A stretch of 64,000 nucleotides of DNA from Phoenix dactylifera (GCF_009389715.1 NC_052409.1:846001-910000); one strand, 5' to 3'. Counted from the stretch's first letter, positions 18,701 to 31,027 are shown. Notes: a model not told the origin generated them from the letters alone. A program made the numbers and translations.

Positions 18701-21700
18701 CCAACTTGAGTAACTAATAGGCACCCACTCTTAAACTTCCCTCGGTAGGACAGTAAATAAGGATCGGCTCGATAGCTACTACTTTGAGCCTGAGCACAAG
18801 TGGCTTGTAGAGAATAAAAGGAAGCTCGGTTCGGCTTGACAAAAGTTCATGCAAAACTTATATGAGAGCTTTGAACAATTTGTGTGACGCTTGGCTCGAA
18901 CTCGAACTAGGCTCCACCATTTTGTATATTGAGCAAAGACCGGGTAGCAAAATATTTAGCTCAGTTCATTTGCACCCCTATTCCTAGAGGGCATTATCTT
19001 GGTTATCTAGTCAACTCGCTCAAGCGGGGCCGCCTATGCCCCCGCCATAGCATTTTGTATCATTTTTAAGCAGCAAGGATAAGAATGACAGACAAATTAG
19101 TAGTAGAAGTTGCAAGTTGATATTTCCCAATGACTTACTCCATGTTATGTTCCAATTATTGGAATATAAATGCATCTTATTGTTTTCCTTTTATTCCTTA
19201 GTTTTAAAGAAATTATGATCTTTGTTCTTAGGTCACCTTGACCTCTATACCTAGGCGCTAGGTGGTACCTTGGTCGCATGTTGTCACCTGCAACCTTCTA
19301 AAAAATTTACTTTGACTCAAACAATTTAGTTTGCCCCCAATTTAATCCAAGTTGCTTAGAAAACTCAATTTATGGATCTATAATTAACTTATTGGTACAT
19401 TAATACTCCCTCCATAAGTGAATAGGATAGAAAAGGTTGCAGGGGCTCAATTTGGTCCATATATTATGTGAGGCTATAGAATATAAAACTCTCAAAACAT
19501 GTATATCTAGTCTTATATATCTCTATCTATTTCTTTAAAATTGGAGTACGTTAGGTTGCCCAGAAGAAGGATACCTGAACTAGAGTTTCCCCTGAAGTGG
19601 GCACATCGGCGTGTTGGCTACCTAAAGTGACCGCCAAAGTGTAGTTTGCCGTGTTTGAGATCCCCCTCTCGTTCCATTGTAAGTTAAAGCCACTTTGGTG
19701 ACTTCAGAGGGGAAGGACCAAAGCCACCCGAACTAGGCCACTTCAACTTCTACCACTTTCACCAACCAAATACACCCTTAGTAGAGTGATGATGTAATCT
19801 TAATTAACAATGGCCTTCAAGTAAGTTTCTTGTTCGATAGACAAGAATGTTGGATATCATAATGACCACATTTGGAAAATTTTCCAAGCCGTGTAAAGAA
19901 CTTTCAAGATTATCCTTCATAATTAACTACATGTTAAAGAAACAAATCATCTACTTCATGTTCCACCTTGGCCCATCTTCCATTTGCTTCCATACAATTA
20001 TGAATGAACATTTGTTACCTTAAGTATTTACAACTGGTAAAAATTTCCCTTCTAGACGCCCAGAGTTGGTCTCAGAAAGGCTCAAATTAAAATGGTTTAA
20101 TTTCATTAAAAAATATAATCAAGAACAGTACCATAACTTGTTCGATCATTTTTTCCACCCCATGCCATGGACAAGCTTTTATTAAGTTGTAGACCTCCAT
20201 TAATCAAGGAGAAAAACTACAGAGCCACGCCTACTTTTGCCGCTCCTACTTCCTGCACCTTCTGATGGATATCCACGTGAAAACTGCAAGAGATTGAGAT
20301 GAAACCAGCTACTCCAACTCCTAGGCAATAAAACAACATTATTCTAGATATACTCAAAGCCCACTTCACAACCAATGCCCCTCGCTCATCTCTTCTCCCC
20401 CATGTTTCTCTCTCTTAAACCACTAGATGGCTGCATTGAGTTCTCATTCTCTCCCACCTCTCTATTTTTCCAATCCTATTCCAATCTCATAAAGCTTCCC
20501 TTGCTAAAGACCAATCACACCAATTCTTTTCATCTACATGAAATGCCTCTTCTTCCTCCCACAAAACAATAAAATTGAGTCTCTAGATTAGAAAGGTTTG
20601 AGGGAGTGGTCAGAATTGGGTGTTATAAGTCTCAAAGAGTTAGGAGGAAAAAAGGGGAAGAATTAGAGGAAGAACAAAGGAACGAGTAGTGATAAATAGT
20701 GAACTGAGGGTTGGATATAAATAGTGACAGAGGGAAGGGATAGATATTAGAAGTGGCCCATTTAACCCCATGGAGAGACAAAAGATGACACTAGAGAGGA
20801 TAAGCGAAGGGTTGGACATAAATAGTGATTTTAGAGAGATAAGCAGGGAGTAGGAAGAAATGGGTGATGATTGTAAGCAAGTAATTTTGAAATATAAATT
20901 CATTACATTTAAGTCACTCGAATGGGTGCTTTTTGATGCATGATAACTATAGGAAAGCTCGACGTGGCATCCTATCTTTCCTCTTAATCAAGACACCATG
21001 CTTTGAGATCATACAAATGTGACATGATGATTCCAACATAAACAAATCAGTTATGACAAGACAATAAAAATAAAGAATAGGAAAAGAAGAAGAAGAAGAA
21101 AGAAACACAAGAAAATCTTTTCTTTCCTTTGATTTAATCCAAGTAGGTCCTCATAATAGTGAAACACATGCATGCATACAAAAACAGAAATATGGGAAAT
21201 TGACATCATGAAGGGCACTTAGTTGATACCATACAACTACTTAAAAATAGTTGAACAAAAGACAACAGATCACCAACTCAAAACTTAAGAGTTAAGACTA
21301 TTTCAACTTGATAAGGAAATCTTATAACTTTTTTTTTTGTTGATGAACAGGAAATCTTATGATTGACTCTAACAACTGGCCCGAATACATCAATTATTCA
21401 ACTAAAAAAATTCATAAATTTCAGCTAACACTTCTTTGGAACAATCAAACAAACACTTTACAACTCTTATCCAATGTCTGCATGTTGACCCAAGATACTC
21501 GGCATGTGACATACACTACCTGAGTACAAATATGGACCCCCCTAAACATATGCTGTCTAATCACCTTCCAGACCAAAGCAAAAAAAAATACAATACTAAG
21601 AGCTATGCGGCCTATATTTTAATTACAACATAAAAATTAAAGGCACTGCTAAAATTTAGGCTTCCTTCGCATATCACAAACAAGAGCAAGGTGAATTGCC

Positions 21701-22422
21701 GCCTTTTCTTTCAGAGAGAGAGATATAGAGAGAGAATGTTAATTCCACAGAGCAATAAACACAGTTACAATACAGAAACCAAGAACTGAAAGACAAAATA
21801 TTAGCCTTAGTAGTGATAATCCCCGCTCAACCACATGCATATGCCATTTTTTCATAGGATCTGCAATGGTACAAGTAAGAAAACTGAAAAAAAACACAAC
21901 TTCAAAACATTACCACTCAAACATTCAACCAACCATAGATTTTCTTTTGGGTGGGGGAGCATTACTTTCCTACAATTCCAAATTGACATCTAAGTCCAAG
22001 AAAACCTTAAGAACAACCATCAATAACCAATATAGACATTAATTGAAACTACCATCATCGTCGTTGCAGTCTCAGTTCTGTCACCATCGACCCGCATAAC
22101 AGTGCTCGCATCGTTGTAGAACTGATAGACCAGATTCGGCTGCTGCTGCAGAATATGATAGTACTGCCCCACGAAAAAGGTCCCAACCTGCAATCAAGAA
22201 AACAAAAATCAAAGATACAATAAAGAAAAGCATAGTTAGTTCTTCTGTGACACCAAAGAGATCCAAACCTGAAATCAAGAAAATGGAAATAAAACAAAAA
22301 ACCAAGGAAAAAATCGCGAGAAGCATAGGTAATTAGACCGAATCCCTCATTCCGCCCTTTGTTTCTGTTCTCGATTAGATTACCTGTACGGCACTGACTT
22401 GACCCGGAAACGCGTCCGCCAT
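11027..22422 (-). CDS. G3BP-like protein: NTF2-like domain, RRM and C-terminal RGG-rich tail
   Basis: Nine coding exons on the minus strand join in frame: 22422-22384, 22187-22053, 14878-14572, 13402-13140, 13015-12823, 12696-12575, 12485-12420, 11891-11816 and 11250-11027. They encode 474 residues, typical for plant G3BP-like proteins. The start MADAFPGQ leads into an NTF2-like fold (residues about 14-130; landmarks VGTFFVGQYYH and FVQTFFLAPQEKGYFVLDD). An acidic, Pro/Ser/Gln-rich linker follows, then an RRM (about 316-390) with RNP2-like VYVGNL and RNP1-like YYAFVEF, and an Arg/Gly-rich tail. In the family these proteins bind RNA and are linked to stress granules in the cytoplasm. All introns are GT-AG. 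Intron 2 is about 7.2 kb and carries transposon insertions. Confidence 0.93.
12745..12773. repeat. (TG)n microsatellite
   Basis: About 14 uninterrupted TG dinucleotides lie in the short intron between exons 5 and 6 of the G3BP-like gene. Confidence 0.95.
16664..16828 (+). mobile_element. tRNA-derived SINE with a 9-bp target-site duplication
   Basis: The element begins agggtaggccttggcgca and carries an A-box-like TGGCGCA..AGTAAGGTTGC and a degenerate B-box-like GTCACGGAGTTGGAACGC. A body follows with the gacccttc...gtgcac...tgcc pattern common in plant SINEs, then a T-rich tail. It is flanked by the direct repeat TGGTGATTG at 16655-16663 and 16829-16837, as expected for target-primed insertion. 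The pattern match to plant SINEs is from memory; the duplication is visible. Confidence 0.75.
18020..18985. repeat. Probable hAT-like non-autonomous repeat with ctcgg-rich ends
   Basis: Both ends carry clusters of gagct/ctcgg/cgagc motifs. Read on the minus strand, the right end gives taggggtgcaaatgaactga, a pattern typical of plant hAT termini. The left end (near 18020) is decayed and I could not find an 8-bp target duplication. No transposase frame is present. Confidence 0.35.
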
Positions 22423-23164
22423 TGCTGCTCTCAACGAGCATACAGCGAGATGGATTCAACAAACCCTAACCCTAGAAAGCTCCCCACGAAACCCTAGCTC
22501 CGCAGAGACCGAGGAACGCGAGAGACAGAGAGGGGCGAGGGTGAAACCTCGCGATCAAGAACCAAGATCCGTCGAGGGATTCGCCGCTCGAGAGGGACTC
22601 GGTCTTGGATTTCCGAGGCGGCGAGCGAAGGACGGAAAGAGATCGAGAGAGAGAATATATCCAACACGAGAGAAAACCACAGCGACCTTCCAAAAGATCC
22701 CTCCCCCGTCCTTCCCTTTCTGCTCTCTTCCCCTGCTTTAAAACGCACCCTCCCCACTTTATCCCCTCTATTTCTCTCTCTAGTCTCTCCACTACAGCTC
22801 GGCCTGGTTTAGACTGAGAGCCCCGGTGGGGCGCTGGGAAGACATCTCCACCGTCGGATGGATGCCCTTGTCGCGATTCGCGACGCGTCACCCAGTTTGG
22901 AAGGCTGGCGTGGCTGGAGTGTCGGCTTTTTGTCGGGACGCTGAGATACGCGGAAAACAAAAACGAGAAAAAATCTGGACCGTCCGTGGGTACGAGCTGG
23001 TCCGTGGATACAACTGGGAATTTGGTGCGGGAGCAGGATCTCGGTGGACTTGCCTTTCCTGGTGGGTCGGGCCGCTGCTACCAGCGACCGGCCATTCTTC
23101 TCTCTCCCTCGGCATTGTAGCAGACAAGAGATTTCGCAGGAGGCTTAGAGTGAGAGGTTGCAGT
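22423..23164 (-). promoter_or_regulatory. 5' leader and promoter region of the G3BP-like gene, with telo-boxes
   Basis: Two telo-box motifs, AAACCCTAA at 22461-22469 and AAACCCTAG at 22489-22497 (plus strand), lie 40-75 nt upstream of the start codon. Such motifs are common in leaders of plant RNA-binding and translation genes. Up to about 22800 the region is rich in CT/GA runs (GAGAGA, CTCTCTC), also usual for plant leaders. From 22830 to 23160 it is GC-balanced with no recognisable gene. A transcription start cannot be placed from sequence alone. Confidence 0.5.
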
Positions 23165-23592
23165 TTCTACAGATGATATGATAGTGGTTGGCCAGTTTGC
23201 GGACATACCAGAAGGCCATTAGAGTGACTTGCACTGCGCATCAAATCTGGCTTGCAAAGAACACTCGTACGTTTGAAGAGCACAGGGAGTCACCGAGATT
23301 TATCGCGGAGTCCACTTGAGTGCAGGCGACGGAGATCAGGCCCACTCCCTGATTCGGGACATAGGAATGATGATAAGGAATGGAGTGGCCTCCTAGACCA
23401 AGCATATATTCAAAAAAGCCAATGGGGCGGCCGACTGGGTGGTTGCTTATGCGGCCCATCACTCAAGGTACACCCTGTAGTCAGAAGAGGAGAAGCTGCC
23501 ATAGGCACTCCGCGAGCTTGTGTTTTTTGATTTTATTGGATGTATTCGTACACGCATTGTATGAAATATCCAAAAAAAAAAAAAAAAAACCA
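23165..23592 (+). mobile_element. L1-type LINE 3' end fragment (RNase H C-terminus plus poly-A)
   Basis: In interrupted frames the stretch reads as the end of a plant LINE RNase H domain (KANGAADWVVAYAAHHS), then the usual tail ending LVFFDFIGCIRTRIV. It finishes in a 3' end (gtacacgcattgtatgaaat) and an A-run at 23572-23589. Several stops lie in frame, so it is dead. Related ends occur at 32.9-33.5, 47.3-48.1, 57.8 and 63.1-63.6 kb. Confidence 0.75.
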
Positions 23593-24088
23593 CCGAGCTG
23601 AAAAGTTGGGGGCAAGTGTCACCTGCATCTTTGACCCCACATAAAGCACTTGTTCTTCAAGCCGGCATTCATCATCTATTCTAATGTATCACACTAACTT
23701 TAAGTATTTTGTTACCGGTTCATTTTTTCCTGCCCTGTAATACGAGAAATTATATTCTACATGACATACATCATATGATCATGCATGCCACGACTAATCA
23801 TAACCATTATTTTTTTAACTTCTATTTTTCAATCAGTACAAAATGGAAGGTTATAATTGCCGGCATGCATGGCCACAGAATGCACACTGCAGCATATGAT
23901 ATAATTTTTCTGATCGTACTCTCGATTTCTTTTCACAGCGTAATCTCGAACATAGTGGTGATCATGTGCATTGCACACGCCATAGTTTAGTAGTTTAAAA
24001 ATCTTTATGATACTATTCAGCACTGTAACACTGTTCATTAGGTTTTTTTTTTTTTTTTTGCTCTCTACTAACATAGAGAAATCCTGTA
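23593..24088. other. AT-rich intergenic stretch, nothing recognised
   Basis: No reading frame, RNA gene or repeat structure is evident apart from a T-run at about 24043-24059, just left of a MITE. Confidence 0.4.
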
Positions 24089-24568
24089 GGGCTCGTTTGG
24101 TTCGCTGGAAAAGAAGGGGGGAAAGTGTGGTCAACGGAAAAGTAATAAGATGCTCATTGTTTGGTTGGAGTTTTTAAAGGAGAGAGATGAGAAAGTTGTA
24201 TTCCCATGAGAATATGATTCACACATTTCATGGAAAAGTCTTTCCCATGAGAAACATAGGAAAGTTACTTTCCTATGAGGCGGGAATCACTCCATTTTTA
24301 CTTTTTCCCAAAAAGGCCTTCAATATTAAAAAGGCATTAAAGAGGTATTAAAGACCTAATTTTTATTAAGGGCATAATATGAATTATACATAACTTTCAT
24401 AGAAAAGTGGATGGCCAACCAAACATAAGCACTTTGTAAATTTGTCACTTTTCCTTGGTCAAACAAACATGCCAAAAGTACTTTCCTAGGCATTCTCTTC
24501 CTATAAATTTGTTTCCCAGAAATCATATTTTTAGGAGAAAAAATGCTTCCCGCGAACCAAACGAGCCC
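24089..24568. mobile_element. 480-bp MITE with perfect terminal inverted repeats
   Basis: The left end GGGCTCGTTTGGTTCGC (24089-24105) and the right end GCGAACCAAACGAGCCC (24552-24568) are perfect inverted copies. The match extends by GTA/TAC on the outside, so TA is the likely target-site duplication. Inside are smaller inverted motifs (ttcccatgagaa, ttcctatgagg, ttcctaggcattctc) and no coding capacity. This fits a non-autonomous DNA transposon. The superfamily (PIF/Harbinger-like or Tc1-like) cannot be fixed from the ends alone. Confidence 0.85.
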
Positions 24569-25424
24569 TACTTATGCCAACTGGGGGATGACTTCCGTAG
24601 ATTGAAAAATCCTTAAGAGATAATGCTGAGTTTTAGTTATTATATAATCATGTCGTCCTGAACATGGTTGTACTCTATTGTATTCATAATTGATGAAATA
24701 ATCAAATTATTTTTAACATATATTAATTGTCATCTTGGATATTTCCTTCCAAATTCAAACTTAAAGATAGGGAAATTGATATTCTTCTTGAGTAAATTAC
24801 TGAGCAGTAAAAGAAGGCATTGTATCCGGTTATTTTGAAGGGAAATCATGCCTTGGTTTTTAATTATTTAAGGGTAGGATATGAGCAAATTTTCATATTT
24901 AAAACAGGATTTCATCCATCTTGAATCTATGTTAGAAGATTAAAAATGGGTAACTCATGACTTGATCAGGGATACCTACGAAGGCGTGTCTGGAATCTGA
25001 CCCTTTTAGATCAAACAGTCTTAACTCATAATGTCTGGGAAATACATTTTGTGTGATGGTATACCAAAGAATATGACCCACAGCAAACTTGTTGCATAAC
25101 AATTGCTTTAGATTTCCATCTATTTTTTTCTCATAAGCAGATCAGGTTTGGATAATGATAATTAAGATCCTTTAGAAATTTGCGTATTGGAACAAAGTTG
25201 GATACATGCGTGCAATTTCCATGTCCTGAAGGGGGTTATTTGTAAAATAGCTATGTTTGGATTGAACTAATGTCAGCAAAATATGCAGAAATTAGCTCAA
25301 AGGGACATTACTTATGCAAGAGACTTATATGCAATATTTATATTGGTAAAGACGTTTTATGTTAAAAGTCTGAGTTAGTATCTGCGAATATTTAAGTTCA
25401 ATCCATTAGTGGAGAAATTTGAGG
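24569..25424. other. AT-rich intergenic stretch, nothing recognised
   Basis: No gene, repeat or RNA structure stands out. Confidence 0.4.
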
Positions 25425-25705
25425 CAAAGAAAGATTAGGAGTGCGGCAGCGGACTGGAGAGCGCAGAGGCGATGGACGGGGTAGCGGCCGTCGGCCGCGA
25501 CGGGGGATAGGAAGGCATAATGGGGGAAGAAGAAGGTGAGTTTCGGTTTGGAAAGAAGAAACCGGATACTTACGAGAGAGGGGTATTTTCATCTCATAAA
25601 AAATAGTTAAAAATATGCTGAACGGGTTGTTATGAAACTAGTCAACAGAGATTTATTGTTATACTCGAGTCAAAGAGAGGGTGGAGAATTAATTTCTCCA
25701 TTATT
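25425..25705. repeat. Copy A of a dispersed 270-bp GC-rich unit
   Basis: About 270 bp (gattaggagtgcgg...cggactggag...tcaaagagagggtgg) match 31360-31630 with scattered substitutions, in the same orientation. In copy B the unit is the 5' end of a longer minus-strand hydrophobic ORF. Here the corresponding frame is interrupted and the 3' part of that ORF is absent. Confidence 0.85.
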
Positions 25706-26141
25706 TTATTATTTTTATATACAAATTTATATGATTATAATCTAAATATTTTATTTACTTTTGTTTTGTAGATGGCGCTTAAGCATCGGATGAATTGCTC
25801 TGGACTAAAGTTTTTCTTTTTCATGTATATTTCTATGCACAGTTTCTAGTGAATTGTGATAACTACATTTGGTTTGTCACTTTTACGGAGTATTTGCACT
25901 TTTGCTTTAAGAATGCAATTTGCATTTTTAATTTCATATTGTGGGATGCTATTGATGTTTTCAAAAGGTATCATTAAGATAATTATTATTTGATATGGAT
26001 AGTTTTAGTTAGACTTTCAATTTTATAATTCTTGTTCCACGACGTGTCATTACATAATATTTTAATGAATATAGCATATATTCCAATAGATTCTATATAG
26101 GTTGAATAAAATGAAGGTGCTAGATTGTTAAAAATAATTAT
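25706..26141. other. AT-rich intergenic stretch, nothing recognised
   Basis: No feature is supported here. Confidence 0.4.
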
Positions 26142-26808
26142 CACTAGCATATCAAAACACTGCAAAAAAGTATTTGAAAAATTAAACTATAAAGGTATCA
26201 CCGATATTTAAAAACATCAGTAAATTTATCTTCCGAGATAACTATTGCAAGCTAGATGTCTTTACTTGTACTTTTCAGCGCCACTAATTAATATTCAAAA
26301 GCATTTTGAAGCGCCGCTATTTATTATATTTTCTTTTACCTTTCTTTGTGTGGGATATTTTAGTACCGCTAAGCAAATTGGTGGCATTTCAAAATTACTG
26401 GTAAATATTAAAAAAAATGTTGCAAAACAAGATTGTTAGCAGCAACTATATAAACTTCATTGCTTAATAACATTTCACCAACACTTTTGGATGCCTCTAG
26501 TTAACCTTCATCGACATTTTGAAGTGTTACTATTTGTTATATTCTCTTTTATCTTTTCTTTGTGTGGCATTATTTTTGCCGCTAAAGAAATTTTTGGCAT
26601 TTCTAAAATGCTAGAAAATATTAAAAAAATACTGCTAAAATATATTTTTGGTGGCACATATGAAAGCATCTCTAATTAATTAGAGACACGACTATTGGCG
26701 ACATTAAGTCGACATTTGATAAAACTGCCACTAAAAGTATTAGTGGCATTTTTTTCTTGCTTTCAGCGGCACTTTCCTGTGCTGGCAAAGACATATTCTC
26801 TTGTAGTG
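26142..26808. mobile_element. CACTA-like non-autonomous transposon remnant
   Basis: The right end reads attctcttgtagtg, the inverse of the CACTACAAGAGAAT signature of plant CACTA elements. The left end is uncertain: cactagcat at 26142 or cactgcaaaaaag at 26158 could be the decayed partner, and no matching 3-bp target duplication is seen. The body contains two related blocks (about 26275-26420 and 26490-26635) sharing cattttgaag, ttgttatattttctttta and tttctttgtgtgg, an internal duplication. There is no transposase. Confidence 0.55.
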
Positions 26809-28509
26809 TTAATTAGGATATAAATTAGGGCAAGGTCTTAGATTCTTCTCACTATTTCTCATATTTTTATTGAACTTTGATAAAAGGAAGAAAAAAAAGT
26901 TCTTCTCCGGCAGCAAATCCTCAATTTGTCAGAATCTTGAGCATGGAAACCACACTTCTTGCAGCTCCATTCTCCTGGATGCGTTAATTTTCAGTTAACA
27001 GATCATGATGATAATCTGACATAATTGAGAAGTAAAGAGAATGTCAGATGGTTTAATCTGAAGCACAGGAAAAGAAAATCATGAACCAAGCTCCATTTTT
27101 GGTGTCAAGAAATTTTCACTATTTAATCCCATTGCGTTACACCAACATGTCAAAGCTTTGGATGTCATGACTAGGAAAGGGTTCTCATGGTCACATATCT
27201 ATTCCATACACAATCTGGCCAAGACCATTTCAATCTGATAAATATTGTTCTACGTTATCAAATTAAGGTCATACCATTACAACAAAGTTTAAAGACTACT
27301 GACCAGAAAAAACCATAAAAGCAATAGTGTCGAATAAGTTCTGGTGTTCACTTGTCTAAAAGCTAATCCAGCTGCAATCTAGTAGACCTGAGACATGGTA
27401 AACTTGCAATCTTTCCGCCTTTGGTCTTTTTTTAGGAGAATGCTTGTATAAGGCTAGATGTACTGAGGGGCTGCATAGCATATATAGATGGTAGCTCTAC
27501 GAACAGAAAAATGATCATGAAGGGCATCTATTAGTATATATATATTTTAGAGAGAAAGGAGGCAAAAAGAATAATGGAACCAGGTGAAGTGAGAAAAAAA
27601 ATTAAAGCTCTATTGGTCATATATAATAGAATATCACCTAGTTTCCGAATTTGAAGCACTAGTTCGAAAGGTAAAAGGTACAGATATCTAGGGAGGATGT
27701 TGAATCGCAGGTAGCAGTAAGCTTGAGCTGCATGGTTTACTCGACTGATTTAGATATGAAGGGATAGATAGGCTCATGACTTGAAGTATATGTCGTATAG
27801 TGGATATATAGAAGTTCAAAAGTTCTCTATTACATTAACTAGACTATTAATTATCCCAACATGACATCCACTTCTGAATCCATGTAGAGTAATATTAGTC
27901 CCTAAAACATATCACATGCCTAAAGATATCATGTCATATAGGAGATAGAAAGTTGTCGTGTATTAAATGATTTCTTGGATCACCGAGTGCAACATGACGA
28001 TCCATCCGTTTTCTCCTAATGATTGGTGACGTATTACTTGATTGATGATCCATTGATGGCCAACCTTCGACATACGTGGATATATAAGACTTGCATGCGC
28101 TGCTTGTGGAAGCTCCATGCAAGTGCTGATCCTATGGTTGATGGCAGAACACTCAAGCCCCAATTTGTAATGCATGCATGAACTCCAAAACAACTCCAGT
28201 TTTATGCAGAGTGTCGAACGTGTCCCGTTCGGAAGAAGAACGAAGGAAAGCATTTCTTAAACAATTAAGAGCATATATATTTGGCACGGAGAAGTAGATA
28301 CACGTATGCTAAAGGAACAAATATCACAAGCATCTTTTGCATTGAGAATCAGAAGAACTCGAGTCTAACTTCAACATCTTATAACTAAGCTAAGCTTTGT
28401 CCATATAATTCGAGGTCCAAGTTCGGAAGCTAAACTAATCTGCCGAAGAAACAAGAAAACAGCTGCTAATTATATGAAAAATTATCTGAGATGCGTCATG
28501 GAAGAAAAT
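26809..28509. other. Intergenic, AT-rich; probable 3' flank of the MYB gene
   Basis: No reading frame or repeat of note was found. The part next to 28509 presumably includes the 3' untranslated region of the minus-strand MYB gene. Confidence 0.4.
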
Positions 28510-28842
28510 CTAAGGCTGGGTAATATCATGGATGCTCTTTCTCTGGTGCTCCTGGTTTTGTTGTTGGCGGTGGAAGAACTTCTGCGCATGACTGGCCACT
28601 TGTGCTGGCGTCCTCGTTACCACGAAATTTCGAGATATGGCCTTCCAATCCCCTCTCCTGTGAGTTGCAAGTCCTTGCAAAAATAACCTGCATGCATGCA
28701 ACAACAATGTAAAATTAAATCATGTTTTCGAAGAAATCCCTGCCGAAATTTGTATCTTCCCGATCGAGTACTTGCTGTATGTATTTGCACGATGCTCTCC
28801 AATCTGCTGCATGCCTTGATTGGATTGCAAAATCTTTGATAA

Positions 28843-28873
<31 letters not shown>

Positions 28874-29263
28874 TATATACCGGTGTTCCTCCTCGGTCCA
28901 TGGTTTACCCTTCTTCCTCTCCTGACCCTGTTGTCGCGACCCGGAAGCGATGTTCGGGCCATCCGATGGGTGTTGCTTCGGTGTCATGCAACGGCCATCG
29001 CCAGAATTGCCACCTTCTTCCTCGTCTCTATAATCCGGTATCTCAACTTTTCCGGATTCAATTAGGTACAAGTCATCGATCAATACCTGGTAATGATATA
29101 AAACTTGACCTAGACTCTTCCCCGGAAGCTTGGCGGTGATCAGAGGCCATCGATTTGGCGTTCCTTCTGGGTATTCAACGAGAGCAAGCTCGAAAATTTT
29201 GTTCTCGTACCAACTCCACTCGGTTGGCGACTGCAGGGAACCAATCCCGCTTGAAGAAGCCAT
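28510..29263 (-). CDS. Two-repeat MYB/SANT transcription factor, DIVARICATA-like (SHAQKYF class)
   Basis: Two exons on the minus strand, 29263-28881 and 28687-28510, join in frame (phase 2) to give 186 residues. The first SANT repeat is at about residues 12-66 ([29 protein letters not shown]). The second (about 119-170) contains [25 protein letters not shown] and the signature SHAQKFF at 160-166, a variant of SHAQKYF. Proteins with this layout are nuclear DNA-binding regulators; the second repeat usually recognises the I-box/GATAAG-type site. At 186 residues it is short for DIVARICATA proteins, with almost nothing after the second repeat. The 193-nt intron carries an AAT microsatellite close to the donor. 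Specific role and targets cannot be told from sequence. Confidence 0.88.
28839..28872. repeat. (AAT)n microsatellite
   Basis: About ten AAT units lie in the intron of the MYB gene, ten bases inside the donor site. Length variation here could affect splicing. Confidence 0.9.
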
Positions 29264-31027
29264 GATGTCTCTCTTTCAGATCAAGCAAGGGGAGTTCAAA
29301 GCAACAACCCCGTGGAACGTATAGTTTTAAGGAAACCCTAATATGGAACGTATGTCCCAGGAGAAGATTAATTAACGTAGGAGCTAGGAGATTAATTATG
29401 ACCGTATTACTAAAAATGGACGCTTATTATTTCCGAATTAGAGATGATAAAGGATCCAACACAAAATCATGTCATAATAGGAAAATCCGTTGCGCAAACT
29501 AATAAGGTATTAAAAAACATGCACTAACCATACAAGGAACAAGTTTGAATTAATTTCCCGTGTGATTGATTGCCTTCCCAAAATAGATTCTTTCCACTTT
29601 CGTTCGATCCCGATACCGTGTGATTAATCTCGAACCAAACTCAACCTCCACGTCATGACACACCTAAACGCGCCTCATCGTCCATAACAGTCAGCATAAA
29701 TATCTGTTATTATATCGTTCCTTTTATTAACCTCTTAAGCGGATCGAAGATGGGTCCCAAGAATACCGAGCTACATTGTCTCAAGGAAACTATGGGTCTT
29801 AATTGGCGTCAACCAGATCGAGTGAAAGGTCCTTCTTTCAGGCTGAAAGTAAGAGCCATTAATCATGACCGACTCAATTGGACTTCCGATTTAGTCTATT
29901 TGAGTTGGACTTGACCTAGTTGGGTTTAGTCCAACATTTGGATGGGCTACGGGTTAAGCTCGGGTGAAATTGGAAGGATTTCATGTCGTGGATGCGAGCT
30001 TGAGTGTGGATCACAAAGGATTAGCTGACAGCAAAAGATCCCGGTTATGAGTTCTTGCACAGGATGAAGGCTAATCAGGTCGTGTTTACGGGCAAACCAT
30101 ATTGGGATTTGGATGGGCTTGGGCTAATCAATGGAGGTACTGACGGTATTGGAGGTTTCGACAATGATCAAGTGGAATTGTTTGAAGCCCAACATCTTGT
30201 TCCGATGTGTGCATATGATATTGCCCCCTTTATAATAGCTCACGCCCTTAAAATAGAAGAACATGATCTGAAACTAGTACACTCACTGGAATCTAGTCTT
30301 CTATTTTTATGTTTCACCAACATATTTCAGTATTCTTTTTGAGAAGTCTACATATTGCAGCATTCTTATGAATCATAATTTGCTTGCTAAGAAGTGATGT
30401 CGATCAAGATGCGAGAATAATTATAAGGGCAGCGTTTAGAATTATATGGGCAGCATTAATTAGCAGCAGCAATATATTTGCAAGTTTATGGTATTTTACA
30501 TGCAAACCATATGCCCCAAGATGCATCCCGAGGTTGGTTGAGAACTTTGTCTTGCTGCACTTTAAGGTGTAGAAATGGAGGGATCAAGAATGAAAAAGCT
30601 TCAATGGAGGAAACCATAGGTCTGGTGCCAAGGAATTGAACTTCCACTAAAAATTCAGAAAAGGTTCATGAAATTTTAATAAATTGGATTTTGGAAAATT
30701 ATCACCAGGTTCCATTTCAAATAATATTATTATTACAAGTACACTTTAAAGCAATTAGTGAAGATGTTGAAATTTACAAGATGATAAAATTATTAGCAAT
30801 TACATGATTTATTATTTTAACAACTTCACTAAATGATTTATTTTTATAGAATGATTATCCAAACTATTTTTTTGGTCGATCTGTTGTATGTTACTGAATA
30901 TGATATATGTTACTGAATGCAATTAGACCTCTATTTTGGGAGATATATGTTGAGATGGCGGGATGGATAATAAGCCTCTGATGAAGCCTGACAGACAATA
31001 TAGGAGAACTGGAGATGCCGTTGGAGC
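29264..31027. other. MYB promoter and intergenic DNA; no gene recognised
   Basis: The first few hundred bases are the presumed promoter of the minus-strand MYB gene. The frame at 30055-30342 (plus) is open but has no recognisable motif. Some RNA-polymerase-II-like TATA sequences occur but none can be tied to a gene. Confidence 0.35.

Larger units (their letters stand above)
14879..22052 (-). other. Giant intron 2 of the G3BP-like gene
   Basis: This 7174-nt intron splits the NTF2-like domain (after residue 58) and has consensus GT and CAG ends on the minus strand. It is AT-rich and contains a plus-oriented SINE (16664-16828), a block of ctcgg-rich repeats at about 18020-18985, and a purine-rich stretch near 20640-20900. 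It also has a GGTTGG-type terminus near 19780 resembling a decayed MITE. I see no exon in it and no reading frame resembling a known protein. Confidence 0.8.

Noticed and set aside
22472-23176. Frames of 90-160 codons upstream of the G3BP-like start
   Set aside because: GC-rich leader and promoter sequence; open on both strands, no motif, and no splice signals linking it to a gene.
30055-30342. 95-codon ORF
   Set aside because: AT-rich at its end, no recognisable domain, no supporting context.
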